Source: Theristus sp. LFF4_11
Taxonomy: Eukaryota; Nematoda; Chromadorea; Monhysterida; Xyalidae
Assembly (NCBI GenBank): GCA_030248135.1
Contig: JASANC010001240.1
Location: 62,001-126,000, forward strand
Direction of reading: 5' to 3'
Length of the DNA stretch: 64,000 nt
The notes below the pieces were generated by a model. That model did no database searches. It saw nothing but the letters and a program-made list of their open reading frames with translations, and had not been told where the DNA came from. A program made the position numbers and the translations under genes. Shown piece after piece: positions 1-10,828 of the stretch; position 1 is the stretch's first letter; every line of letters starts with the position of its first letter.

Positions 1-240
1 TGTTTGGCATGTTCAAAACATCCCGTGTCTGATTGTTGTGAGCAACGTATAATTGTGTAATTACATGTCCACCATATCGGCTTTATAAGCTGTGATGATC
101 TGTGATGAAAGTGCAGTATTCTGTTTTTCTTATTGTCGTTGCCGGTCGTTCTAATCAGCCAACCCAAATAAACAACGTAACCACGTAAAAACCCTGTCTT
201 TATCATTCTATCGACAATGCTGTTCCTGTGTTCATAGCAG

Positions 241-3200
241 ACACTGAAGGGACGGCAGTCGATGCGCTCGAAGAGACGGCGGCATTTGATGAAATGCGAA
301 CAGAGGACGTCGACGACGACCAGCCGGTGGTGCGTGCGACCTCGCTCACGCACCGGGCACGACGGGCGAAAGCGATACTGGATGAGGACGACGATGACGA
401 GGAAGAGGATGATCAACAAGTGCAACAACAATCGAGCAATATGTATGTCTGTTTGGATGCACTGTTTTTGCGCATCGCATAAAGGCTCGTTTATACCTGA
501 CGTATGTATATGATCTTTTATTTTGGTCCCGCAACTCAATGCGCCCATACATAGGTAAATAGTTGCATGCACGACGCGGGAATTCAAAATTGGTAAAGTG
601 ATCCGAGTCCCCTAAATAGGGGCGAGTCACTTAGGCGACTTTGAATTGCCACATAAAGATTGAAACTAGTTTTCTTTTCACGTCTGCACACGCATTCAGT
701 CGCAGAACTTAAAAAATGATATTAGCTTGTATGTAGACGTACGTCGATGTACGTCGGGTATGAACGGTAGTATGCAATAACACGAGACCTAAAGTGACGT
801 GACGTGACGTGCCGTATGCGCGTACGTCAGGTAGAAACCGGCCTGAAGAGATCCAATGAAGATGGAAGAGAAAAGGAAATACTTGTGTTGCAGCAGCAAA
901 TGCGTTGCCGAACTGCAGTTGGAGTCAGTCGATCAAGAAGTCACGGAAACAGTGGGACAAAACAACGACGGCGAACAGGAAGAATACGAAAACCATGAAA
1001 CTGACGAACGACCAGAGGAATCACCGATGAAAACAAAACGACGTGTCATGATTGATGATGACGACGACGTTGATGATGATGAGGATGAGAACAACGAAGA
1101 ACAAGACGCCACTGCCAAAAACACAACCAGACAAAAGCAAGACGGGTACTTGACGTGATTTGTTATGAAACGTTGATGAGCTTGTGATGCTTATTGTGTG
1201 ACGCTTGTTGTTTGCAGTGTATTCGTGGACGATCAAGCCGAAGTGTCCGACGATGAAGACGTCGAGGAGGATGAGGACGATGAGTCCGGTGATGAGGTCT
1301 GATCGGTTATTCGTATTTTTGTGTCAACGAATGCCATTTGCAGTTTGCTCCGGTTTTTCTGTCCTGTGTGAAAGAGGAAGAGGACCACCTCCACCGTACG
1401 TTAGTTCCGTGATCCTTTGCTGTTTTTATTGTCTGGAATTGGATTGACCGGTTTGCTTACAGGCTGACGAGTACGAGGGTGAGGCGGGTGATGCTGATGA
1501 AGTGCCGGACTCGGAGCAGCTACGCGACGAATTGCGTCAGATTGAAAAGTTGGGGGTCAATTTCGGTGTTTATTAACGTTTTAGTAAACTAAACGCAACG
1601 CTTCATTCTGTATTTCGGTGTTTATTAACGTTTTAATAAACTAAACGTAACACTTACGCTTCATTCTGTTTCAGTCGTATAGCGGCTGGCAAGAACGAGG
1701 ACGATGCCGGACTAGACAGCGACGACGATGAGCTGGGCATTGTGAAACGGCTGCAACGACAGGAGCAGAAACGAAAACAACGGCTCCTTGATAAACATGG
1801 GTAAATGTGTGCTGGTCGGCCAAAATTTATCAGTTATGTTCATAAATTCCACAGTTTCCGAACATAAACTTTGACGAAGTTTCGTTATCTCGCTCTCCAT
1901 GCAGCCGCCTGAAAGGTAGATTCGTGGAGGAAGAAGCGGAACTCTCGGGCGACGACGTTGGCAGTGACGACGAGGACGACGATGAACTGCTACAGGGTGT
2001 GCTCGACGAGTACGAGCCGATGGACGGTGACAACGATGAGATCGGCAACCAGGAGGAGTTGGAGCGGCAGATCAGGAAGATACACAAGTTAGCGTTGATT
2101 GATGATGGGCGATTATTGTGATGATTTCGTGTAATTGATTATCCGTGATCTCTTATATAATGTGAACCTTTTGCCTGTAATGTCCGTTGTTCTCCAGTCC
2201 ACTGAATCGCCACTCTCTCGCTACGTGAAGTTTTAAGCGGTGTTCATGAAACAGTATTTAGTGACGCATAGCTGTGCTAAAACATAGCAACGCGGTCAAT
2301 AAATACTCCTTCATGAATGTACCTTTAGTAGCACATTGCCGTTGATTTGCCGGTGACGCTTTTTTATTTTGTTGTTTATGAAAAAAAACCTCTGTTCATT
2401 CTACAGTAAGCTGGACATGGATTTGGACACTCGTCGGCTGAATCGACTGAAGGAGAAATACTTGGAGGACGGCGATTTGGGCGTGGGCAGACGCAGACTG
2501 CTGTGGCGACTGGCGCGCACGCTCTCGCCTGGTATGATGAGCATTTCTGTAGATATTTGAATCTGACATGCTGATTGGTTCTGTCCAGCTCGGTAGCACC
2601 AATCAGTGAGTCCATTTCAAAACAGCTAATCAATGATTCATGATATACAGTTCGAGTGCAGTTTGTTTCCTTTTGCTTGGATGGACACTTACATCCAGCA
2701 ATATAGTTTTTGTGGGCGTGCGTTCGATTGCGGCCCATTAGATAGCGGCCGAAGCATTGCGGCCGAAGCATTGCGGCCTGAAGGATTGCGGCCTGAAGGA
2801 TTGCGGCCTAGGACGATTGCGGCCTGAAGGATTGCGGCCTGGACGATTGCGGCCTGAAGGATTGCGGCCTGGGACGATTGCGGCCTGGGACGATTGCGGC
2901 CTGGGACGATTGCGGCCCGGGACGATTGCGGCCCGGGACGATTGCGGCCTGGGACGATTGCGGCCCACGAAATTTTAAAGCGGTGTCATTGTCTTTGTCG
3001 CACGCAACTGGTTATGTTATTCTCGCACACGAGTTTTCAATTCTTTTTTTCAAACAAAGTTGTTTTTTTGTTTATTGATTAGTAATTATGTTTTTTTAGA
3101 ACCCCAAATCGAAATCTTCCATGCTCAACTTTCCTTGTCGCCGGGCGAGCTTATTTCATCTGAGCCTTTTTTGTTTATTTGTTATTAAGTTTTAAACTCC

Positions 3201-4872
3201 AATTAATTATTTAAATTAAACCAACAAAAAATTCCCGTTAAAAATCAAAACTGTACTTTCTTATAAACTTATCTAGCTAGATATCTGAAAAATTTCTTTT
3301 GTCTCGAGTTGGGTCCTCAGGCAGAGACCCCACCTTGGGTTGTTGAAAAAAAAACAAAAATCGTCATTTATTTATTGAAAAAAATTCAGAAATTAAAGTT
3401 GTGCTAAATTACCAGGGAGTTCGAAGAACCACATTTGATGTGCAACGCCTCCCGATGATTCCCGAAAACTTTCCAGATTTTGTTTGGGTAACTTCATTTA
3501 CCCCTTTTCCAAACCGTTACCATGCCTCTTGTGTTTTGACCCCCAAAACTCCTAATTTCCCCAGCTCAAGTGAAACACACATACCGGGTTGAAATTCGAT
3601 CAATTCTGATGATGGCGCGCGACAGGACACGAAACACAACCAGACACGTGGCGCTGGCAACGGAGCGCCGACCCAGAAATCGATGAAAGCGATTGTCACC
3701 TTATCGCACGGAAGGAAGGGTTTTCGTGCGCCACAATTCCTCAAAATTGTTCGGTTCTGCACTGTTTTTATCAGACATAAACGAGAAAGAAAACGAGTGT
3801 GGCGATGAGGACGATGATGAGACCGCTGATGAAGATGAACAGCTGATGACCAGTGCTGCCAGGATTCATGCGTTGAAGAATACGACGCAGGTGAGTTGGG
3901 TGGCGACCCGCGAGCAAGACACCACGGTTGCAGTTGTCACAAAGTTGCGAGCGAGTAAAGTTTCTGAGTCGGTTTTCCAATCAGACGCCTATCAAATTGC
4001 GCTCACTGGTGACGTCAGTTCATTGAATGCTTTGTTGGCCTCCTAGTCCTGCCCCAGCTAGGATTTTTTTCAAAATCGCCAGGATGCAATTTGCATCCGT
4101 CTGCCGAAAAAAGGATGCAAATTGAAAAGACCCCAGTCTTGGACTGCACATCTGTCACTCCTAGTATTACTCGTTGCCTTGATCTTGCAGGAAATGTCAA
4201 CGCTACAGGCGAGCGACGACGTCGACACGGATGTAGCACCGCAAAGTCAGCTGCTAGCATTCGGTCGATTGCTGCAACAGAAGCACTATGCAACTACGAA
4301 TGGTTGGCAGACAGTTTGTGAGCGTTCCAATTTTAGTTGCATTCATGAAACAGTATTTAGTGACCGCGTAGCTATGTTTTACAGCTACACGTCACAAAAT
4401 ACTACATGAATGCCGCTTTAGTTGCATTCTTGAAAGATTTAATGGGCTTGATTGTTCAGGCAACACGGCTGGCTCCTCATCCGCTGACAACGCAGACCCG
4501 GCCGGTAGTACGCAAACGGCAGAAAGCTGCTCTAAACAGCACTCTACCACCGCCAGCAGTGACCACGAGAACGACGACGCGGACGATTGGGGCGCGAACG
4601 CACCGGGCAGGCCGCGAGCGACCGCGGAGTCGTTGTTGCGCCGCGACACGCACACGCTGAACGCGGTCGTCTCGGGCGTCGACAGAAACGGCCCGCTGAA
4701 AACGGCCGCCGCAGAGTTGCTCGCGTCGAAGTCGGTCTACAAGCGAATGTCGCCGAATCCGAAAACGGCGGCTGCTGCGGCCTCTGCGAAGCGGCCAGCG
4801 GTGTCCAAAGCGACCGGCGATTCCGCTGCGAAACGACATCACGTGCAAATGAGCATCTTTGAATACTTGTGA
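241..4872 (+). CDS. CLSPN: Claspin homologue (replication-checkpoint adaptor), 5' end outside the window
   Basis: Claspin is the nuclear adaptor that links stalled replication forks to the ATR-Chk1 checkpoint. Ten exons fit: 241-442, 894-1145, 1218-1296, 1463-~1555, 1675-1800, 1905-2087, 2407-2531, 3775-3890, 4191-4317 and 4460-4872. Phases agree at every join except exon 4/5, where the intron is duplicated and the exact splice sites are unclear. The result is about 570 residues. The diagnostic block is in exons 6-7: FVEEEAELSGDDVGSDDED, then ERQIRKIH, then LKEKYLEDGDLG, matching the conserved claspin AELSGSDVGS / IKKIH / YLADGDL region. The rest is acidic (DDD/EEE runs), as in the family. 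The C-terminus is basic and ends QMSIFEYL, which resembles a PCNA-binding PIP box. The Chk1-binding repeats would lie upstream of the window. The first exon here opens at an acceptor, not at a start codon. The convergent LRR gene begins 248 bases downstream. Confidence 0.85.
483..844. repeat. CpG-rich MITE-like element, first copy (in claspin intron)
   Basis: The left end reads CGTTTATACCTGACGTATG and the right end GCGTACGTCAGGTAGAAACC, which are inverted repeats of each other. The interior holds ACGTACGTCGATGTACGTCG and TGACG tandem repeats. It lies between claspin exons at 442 and 894. A second, shorter copy is at 28686-28808. No coding capacity is seen. Confidence 0.6.
1559..1672 (+). repeat. 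CLSPN: Tandem duplication within a claspin intron
   Basis: The segment ATTTCGGTGTTTATTAACGT, followed by a TTTAGTAAACTAAACG-like stretch and CTTCATTCTGT, occurs twice in a row with a few differences. The duplication covers most of the short intron and probably its donor, which is why the exon 4/5 junction is ambiguous. Confidence 0.7.
2241..2320. repeat. Hairpin MITE (GCATTCATGAAACAG family), copy 1
   Basis: Imperfect palindrome of about 80 bp, from TTCATGAAACAGTATTTAGT to ATAAATACTCCTTCATGAAT. It lies in a claspin intron and is more diverged than the copies at 4339, 5586 and 5720. Confidence 0.6.
2563..2612 (+). repeat. Intronic repeat shared with the LRR gene, copy 1
   Basis: TTGAATCTGACATGCTGATT followed about 30 bases later by CACCAATCAG. 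The complementary strand at 6268-6325 carries nearly the same sequence in an intron of the neighbouring LRR gene. The element has short inverted TGATTGG/CCAATCA arms. Confidence 0.5.
2729..2966 (+). repeat. GATTGCGGCC minisatellite in claspin intron
   Basis: About 16 units of 15-16 bp built on GATTGCGGCCTGGGAC and GATTGCGGCCTGAAG variants. All frames on both strands stay open because of the repeat period, so the Arg/Pro/Gly-rich translations here are artefacts. It lies in the 1.2 kb claspin intron between exons ending 2531 and starting 3775. Confidence 0.85.
4339..4413. repeat. Hairpin MITE (GCATTCATGAAACAG family), copy 2
   Basis: GCATTCATGAAACAGTATTT at the left and AAATACTACATGAATGC at the right form an inverted repeat over the full 75 bp. 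It sits in the last claspin intron (4318-4459). Confidence 0.7.
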
Positions 4873-5028
4873 TTGTTCATTCATTGCTGGCAGGTTGTCC
4901 GTGTCGCTGCATGTTACCATCTCACTTGCCGCGTTTTCATGATTCACTCCCAATTACAGTTCATGTGACTTTTGTTTTGTGATGTTTCGCAAACGAATGG
5001 CGTTATTTCATTTGATTGATCGGTGCAT

Positions 5029-5034
5029 TTATTA
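5029..5034 (-). terminator. Probable poly(A) signal of the LRR gene
   Basis: TTTATT on the plus strand reads AATAAA on the minus strand, about 90 bases past the LRR stop codon at 5120-5122. Confidence 0.4.
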
Positions 5035-5119
5035 TTATTTTATTCCGCTTCAATTGGCTAATGAAACACTCTGATTTGATTCGAGTCGCGCCCACTGCAC
5101 AAACGTCCACAACATCGGG

Positions 5120-8100
5120 TTATTGCAAGAACGTGTTTTCCCAAATGATGCCATGGCCGAAACCAGTGGGCCCATCGGCGCTTGTCGTGTCCGCATTGGC
5201 ATTGTACGGTTGCAGGTCGCTCGCGTTTAGCTGAAACGATCGCAAACATTGTCTTCACAGTCAAACAAAAAATCTGATTCTGATCACAATTTCAAACTTT
5301 CCATTTGCTCTGTCTCTGGTGGTGTTTGTTTGCCGGTCAAGTTTTTTTTCAACGAACCGTCATCAGTGGTTCGCTCCGCAACACCAGCGGTCGGTCGCAC
5401 GTCGTCTCATCGGCGTTCTCCAGTCTGAGCGCATGCTCTGCGTCCTGTTGCTTCTCGCTGATGAACTCCAGCAACGGTTGCAGTTCATTGTCGCACAGCC
5501 ACGGATTGTTGGACAAGTCCAGCGATTCCAATCGGCTCAGCGGCTGTACTGCGTTCAGAGAGTAATGATTCGACTCGGTGTAGCAGCATTCATGAAGCAG
5601 TATTTGGTGACGCGTAACTGTAGCTACGCGTCATTAAACAGTGTTTCATGAATGCCTTTTGTGTTTTTTTATTAAACTGTACTGCGTTCATAGAGTCATG
5701 TTTCGATTCGCTGTAGCGCGCATTCATGAAGCAGTATTTGGTGACGCGTAACTGTATCTACGCAGTCACTTAACAGTGTTTCATGAATGCCCCTTGTGTT
5801 TTTTCACAAAACTGTCATCGCATAGCAATGTGTATCGAAACCGATCGCAGCGTTCACGCACATCCCGTGAACAAACGAACCTGCAGCGTAGCATTCGCCA
5901 AGTGACTGAGCCGATTGTAAGCGAGGTTCAGCGAGCGTAGCGTGCCACCAACAGGCGCGAACGTTTCATTCGGCAGCGCGTTCAGATTTGCGTTCCTCAA
6001 ATCCAGCACCTCCAATGCGCGCAGCGGCTCCAGAATGTGCGGGCCGAACTGGAACTGCCGGAAGTTGGCGTTCGTCAAATTCAGCACGCGCAAGTTGTCC
6101 AGACCGGCGAACGCGTCCCGTTCTATGATCTAAAAAGTATTAGAGAAATTACGGCATTTTCTGGATTATTCAGAAATCGCGTGGTTTTCTGGTTCGGCAC
6201 TGAATGGACAACAACTGGACTTGCACAGGATGAGCAACCAGCTGTTTGGCTATTTTTGAATTTGGCTACTTGATTGGTTGAAACAGCTTGATGCAGCCAA
6301 TCAACATGCCAGATTCAAACAGGCCAGAACACCGAATGCATGTTTCACAGACACACCTGCAGTCGCCGGTACTGCACGCCACTGCGCAAGTCGAGCAGCT
6401 CCAGTCGCGGAAAGGCCGCAAACATCCGGTCTGGCAGCACCTCGATGTCGTTGTAGCCGAGGTCGAGTTCACGCAAGTGTTCGAGATTCTGAAACTGCTC
6501 CGGGAACAGTTGCGTGTAGAAGTTGCCGGCCAACTTCAGCACGCGCAAGTTCCTCAGACGGCCGAATCCACCGTCGGCATCCGTGTTTTCGGCCGGCTCG
6601 AATTCTGACAGAAAGTTCAAGCGCAAATCGAGCTCCTGCAGGTTCGCCAACCCTTCGAACGCGGCGTCGTCGAGTCGCTCGATGCTATTCCGTGACAGCC
6701 GCAGTACTTTCAGCGATGTCAGCTGGCTAAACGCGGCCGCTGGGATTTGTGTCAGTCCGGCAGTGTCGAGATTCAGATTGCGCAGCGCGCGCAGACGACT
6801 GATCGCTGGGAATATCGACTCGTTGAACGTGTTGCCGGGGCCGAGATGCAGCGAGCGCAAATTAGGCGTACGCTCGAACACGGCGTTGTCGATGCGCCGG
6901 AAAGACGAGGATTTTGAATAAATAGGCAGAAATCTCTTCTAGCACAATGGCGGTGTTCTCTGCACTACCGTAAAGATCTGGCGTTTTCATTGGTCTTCAA
7001 AAACACCAGACCAGCTGGTTGACCCCAACTGTCGTTTACAAACACCGATGAAGACGCCAGGTGTTTTGCAGTGTGCCGCCAATCGACATTTTATATGCAC
7101 ATTTTGTAACGGTATGTTTGTTTAAACCCGTCACTTTTTTCGTGGAAAGAGAGCAGGGGAAAGAGATAACGCGAAAAAACGAGGGTACAAAAAACATCTT
7201 TAGCCACATGATCCCAACTAAACCCGATACAATTCAAAGTTTCGCATGCTCTGTATTCAGAGAAAAAAAGTGACAGGTTTAAACAAACATACTGGTGTAC
7301 ATAATGGCGAGATCAGAGCTCATGCCTGATGCTATTCAATCGCAAATCGAGCTCGTCGAGCTGTGCGAGTGGCGGCACGTGATCGACGGTCAAATGCTCC
7401 GGCAGGAACGCGCGAGCGAGGCGGAGCCGACGCAGCGACGTCGCACTGCTCAGCACCGACGGGACACGCTGCACGTTGCAGTCAGTGACGATCAGCTCCT
7501 GCAGTTGTCGTTAAGGGTAATATATGCAACTCTTGGTCATGAGCAATTCGCAGCACTGATTGGTTGGTCATGAACAATTCTCAGCGCTGATTGGTTGGTC
7601 ATGAGCAATTCTCAGTGCTGATTGGTTGGTAATGAGCAGGTCTCAGCGCTCATTGGTTGGTCATGAGCAAGTCTCAGCGCTGATTGGTTGGTCATGAGCA
7701 ATTCTCAGCGCTGATTGGTTGGTAATGAGCAGGTCTCAGCGCTCATTGGTTGGTCATGAGCAAGTCTCAGCGCTGATTGGTTGGTCATGAGCAATTCTCA
7801 GCGCTGATTGGTTGGTCATAGCAAGTCTCAGTGCTGATTGGTTGGTAATGAGCAGGTCTCAGGGCTCATTGGTTGGTCTTGAGCAAGTCTCAGCGCTGAT
7901 TGGTTGGTCATCACGTCATATTGCATATATCTTCCAGATGGACTGTAGGTTTGATCACCGATCAGGTAAACGTGAAAATATTCATTTCTTGCATGTAACA
8001 TTTTGCAGGGAAACTTTTGCGTAATCGAAAAGTGTTTGGAACACATAAAAAGTTCGCTGTTTGCGGTTTCGCCAGGTTGACACACACCGCGGTGCCCCGT

Positions 8101-9199
8101 GGCCTGCCAGTGCGGCGGGCACCAGGGGAAAACCTGCCCATAGCATTTCTAATGTTTCTGTCGTGCTAAAAAGCGCTATAGAGCCCAAGTATAATGTTAC
8201 CTTCAACTTGTCTGTAACCCCCATAAACATGTCATGATGCATGGTCAACTGTAGGCTGTTCAGTTCTTCCGTTGCGTCGCTGTTCACGATGCACCTCTCG
8301 ATCTCCAGGCGAAACTCATCCGCGATCGGCACATCGTTGAAGATCGCCGTTGGGAAGCCCTGCTCCGGGTGGAACCGCATGTCGCTCAGGATCACTTCGC
8401 CGATTTTGCGACCCGTCTGCCCGACCGCCTGCATGGCTCGAGTCAAGTTCGCCAGTTGAGAGCCGTAGAGGCAACGGAGTGAAACTGCAGCTGGGGTTGA
8501 CTTTGTCGGTTGTGCGTTTTCATTCTCCGTCTCGACCACTGCTTCGAACGAGGACGATCTGGAGGCGATTTCACCACCGTTTTGCTCATCTTGGTCGACA
8601 GGCGGTTTTGCAGGTGACAAATTTGTGATGTTAACAAAGGCACCATGTTGATTGGTTATGTTCACAGTAGCACCGACCAGATTGGTGATGTTGATCAAAT
8701 GGGTGCGCGCGCCATGTCGATTGGTGATGTTCACATGTGCACCACGTTGATTGGTGATATTGATTGATGATGATGATGAGGACTTATCGATGTTGACCAT
8801 CATTTGTTTGCTGAATGCTGATTGGCTGGAGCCGGAGGAGTCGCTCGACAATGATTGGTCATAGGAGGACTCGCTGGAAAAACCGTCCCCATGATCTGAT
8901 TGGCTGGAACTACTGGATTTCGCAGTTGATTTGTCGGAACTTGACGACGATGATTGATGAATTGGTTGATTGTGTTCGGAACTCTCAGAATGCGTCAATG
9001 GCGTCAACGAATCTGCTAGACGCTGATTGGCCACTTTCATGTCCTCACAAAAGCAGACCGGCACTTGATCGGTGTTTTCAAAATTGTCTGCACGTTCGCT
9101 GCCCAGACTTGGACAACCGGGTATGTCGACAGCACTGGCTGATAACGTCGTCGCTAATAAAAGCGTCTTGCTCAGTTGCAGAACGAATACAGTGGACAT
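5120..9199 (-). CDS. Secreted leucine-rich-repeat protein (nematode eLRR type)
   Basis: Six exons on the minus strand: 9199-8201, 7498-7326, 6933-6357, 6129-5881, 5543-5358 and 5230-5120, giving 764 residues with consistent phases. Start MSTVFVLQLSKTLLLATTLS places a signal peptide at residues 1-23; an in-frame Met 22 codons upstream is possible but worse. CP at 29 and CFC at 49-51 begin an LRR N-terminal cap, whose continuation (RCLYGSQLANLTRAM) appears only at about residue 243. Between them lie a Ser-rich stretch and five NIT glycosylation-type repeats. About 12 leucine-rich repeats follow (e.g. LRSLNLAYNRL, LKVLRLSRNSI), then a C-terminal cap (NPWLCDNELQ...CDRP). The style matches C. elegans SYM-1/EGG-6-type apical matrix proteins; the exact orthologue is unknown. 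The 7326/6933 intron needs a GC donor. Likely extracellular. Confidence 0.8.
5586..5655. repeat. Hairpin MITE (GCATTCATGAAACAG family), copy 3
   Basis: GCATTCATGAAGCAGTATTT ... AAACAGTGTTTCATGAATGC, a 70 bp near-perfect palindrome with CGCGTAACTGTAGCTACGCG at its centre. It is in an LRR-gene intron just upstream (in gene sense) of the exon starting 5543. Confidence 0.75.
5720..5790. repeat. Hairpin MITE (GCATTCATGAAACAG family), copy 4
   Basis: 71 bp palindrome nearly identical to copy 3. Flanks are also shared (TGTACTGCGTTCA ... CTGTAGC on one side, TTGTGTTTTTT on the other), so copies 3 and 4 arose by tandem duplication of a ~135 bp segment that includes the exon acceptor region. Confidence 0.75.
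6268..6325 (-). repeat. Intronic repeat shared with claspin, copy 2
   Basis: On the minus strand TTTGAATCTGGCATGTTGAT is followed by CAACCAATCAAG, matching the claspin-intron copy at 2563-2612. It lies in the LRR-gene intron between 6130 and 6356. Confidence 0.5.
7111..7291. mobile_element. 180 bp MITE with ~29 bp terminal inverted repeats
   Basis: The left end TATGTTTGTTTAAACCCGTC continues with ACTTTTTTC. The right end is its inverse with one mismatch (GTGACAGGTTTAAACAAACATA). The interior has no coding capacity. It is in an LRR-gene intron. Confidence 0.75.
7536..7912 (+). repeat. 31 bp minisatellite in LRR-gene intron
   Basis: About 12 units of TCATGAGCAATTCTCAGCGC followed by TGATTGGTTGG, with small variants (GTAATGAGCAGGTCTCAG and GCTCATTGG). 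It lies between LRR exons 8201 and 7498. Confidence 0.85.
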
Positions 9200-10240
9200 T
9201 TTGGATAACCTGTTGAACACCTCGTATGTTTTTGGCAGAAAATAATGAACCAGAAATATATTCACGGAGAAACTCTTGCAATCACCGTCTCAATAGTGAC
9301 ATTGATCCGACCTTATCCATTTTTATTTGCGAATGTCTTGCAAAAGTGAAAAACTTGTTTCTGTGCACAAATGCGAAAGTTCTGATTATTTTTGCACAAT
9401 ACGAGCTGTTGACAGAACATTTTGTCACCTTTCTGTGCATTATTGTTATCAAATATGAACTTGCATTTCGGGGCTCTGCCATGTTTCTTTAAAATGCATT
9501 TATTTAGCAACATCACATGTATGCAGAATAAGTGACATTTTTGGGAAACATGCACTACCGCCATGTTGCTGGTTGGCTATTTGTTTGTTCAACACTCGTT
9601 TCAACAATTCATAACCAATTTGATGTCATGGCAATCCGTGTGTGGACACATTCTGCAGGTAAGTTTTTGGAATTGACCACACGCACGCTACAACGCCAGT
9701 GGAGACCTGGCCTAACACACCGGAAAATCCCGCGTCGTTGACTGTTTGAAAAAAAACGAAATACTTCTGTAATTGTGCTTGGTTAACGTTATAGACAGTG
9801 CCACACTCTGAACAAACTGAACCGTTCAAAAACCAGTTATATTGAGTCAGGACAATAAAAACCGCATTGTGTTGATACGACGTGACATCATGTTATGCAA
9901 ACATCGAAATTGAGTGTATTGAAGTAAACACTGCACTCGAGGTTTTCAAACTTTCTTGTTCCACAAATATGTGTCTGCCAAACTGATTGTTGCGCTTTTG
10001 AAAATGTTGAAGCTGATTTGCTCCAGAGTATTTCAGCGATGAGTTTCTTTTGCATATTTTATGAAACCTTTTCCAAATGCGTGTGTTTTTGTACAACAAT
10101 GCTCAGCGAGCGACAAAACAAACAGACCATTTTCTAAGAAACTATTTTTGTCATCAGTAAAACACGCTGTCTGTACAATCAGGAGAGACGATATCATCTG
10201 GCTTATTTTATTGTCACCATTTCAATATTGTGCTAACATC
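9200..10240. other. No gene recognised
   Basis: Upstream of the LRR start. Several open stretches of 60-90 codons occur, but none shows a known motif, signal peptide or consistent splice pattern. It should hold the LRR promoter; no clear TATA box was found. Confidence 0.5.
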
Positions 10241-10244
10241 TGTA

Positions 10245-10680
10245 CCTTCCCCCCCCCCCCCCACCGTTAACCCCCCCCCCCACCAACAAACCCCCACCCC
10301 TACGACAAGTTTCCGAAGAATCCCCCCCCCCCACAAATAATCCCCCATGGGGTTTAATTGGAAACCTGTTTGAAACACATACCCAGCGAATTCAGTGGCT
10401 GAATGCAGTGACATTGGTGAAATTGTGCTACCAAAGGCCCCAAAGGGATGAGTTAATGGTAATTTCATTACAAAAGGCTGTTACAAAAGGAAATCTCTGT
10501 GAAAAGTAGAAGTTTCTGCAACTTTCTTGCCTGCCATGCAAGGTATTTTTGCTATTTTTCAATAAACCCCCACCCCTACAATTTGTTTAAAAGTAAACCC
10601 CCCCCACCAATAAACCCTCACCCCTAAAAGTCGCTGACGTATTAAATCCCCCATGGGGGTTTATTGGAGGTAATACGGTA
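10245..10680. mobile_element. C-rich inverted-repeat element, copy 1
   Basis: A ~435 bp element starting in poly-C runs (CCCCACCAATAAACCC-type repeats) and ending GGGGGTTTATTGGAGGTAAT followed by ACGGTAT. It contains CCCCCATGGGGG palindromes and the marker CCATGCAAGGTATTTTTGC. A second copy is at 56041-56500. The ends (ACCGTATTACCTCCAATAAA read inward) are roughly inverted. No ORF. Confidence 0.7.
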
Positions 10681-10828
10681 TCAGATTAGACTAAACTCAG
10701 ATGGACATAAAACATCAAGGGTCAAGGGCACAAAAATACGAAGCGAAACAAAGACGAACAAAAATAAATAAAAAATGCCTGCCGTTCCTGCCCGCAGTCA
10801 CACAACTCAAAAACAATCAATATCTACA

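Noticed and set aside
2633..2978. Open Arg/Pro/Gly-rich frames on both strands
   Set aside because: Produced by the GATTGCGGCC minisatellite, whose period leaves several frames open.
4477..4953. 158-codon minus-strand frame
   Set aside because: It is the antisense of the last claspin exon, Arg-rich and without motifs.
6278..6921. Plus-strand frames of 100-150 codons
   Set aside because: Antisense of an LRR exon with high GC; no family likeness.
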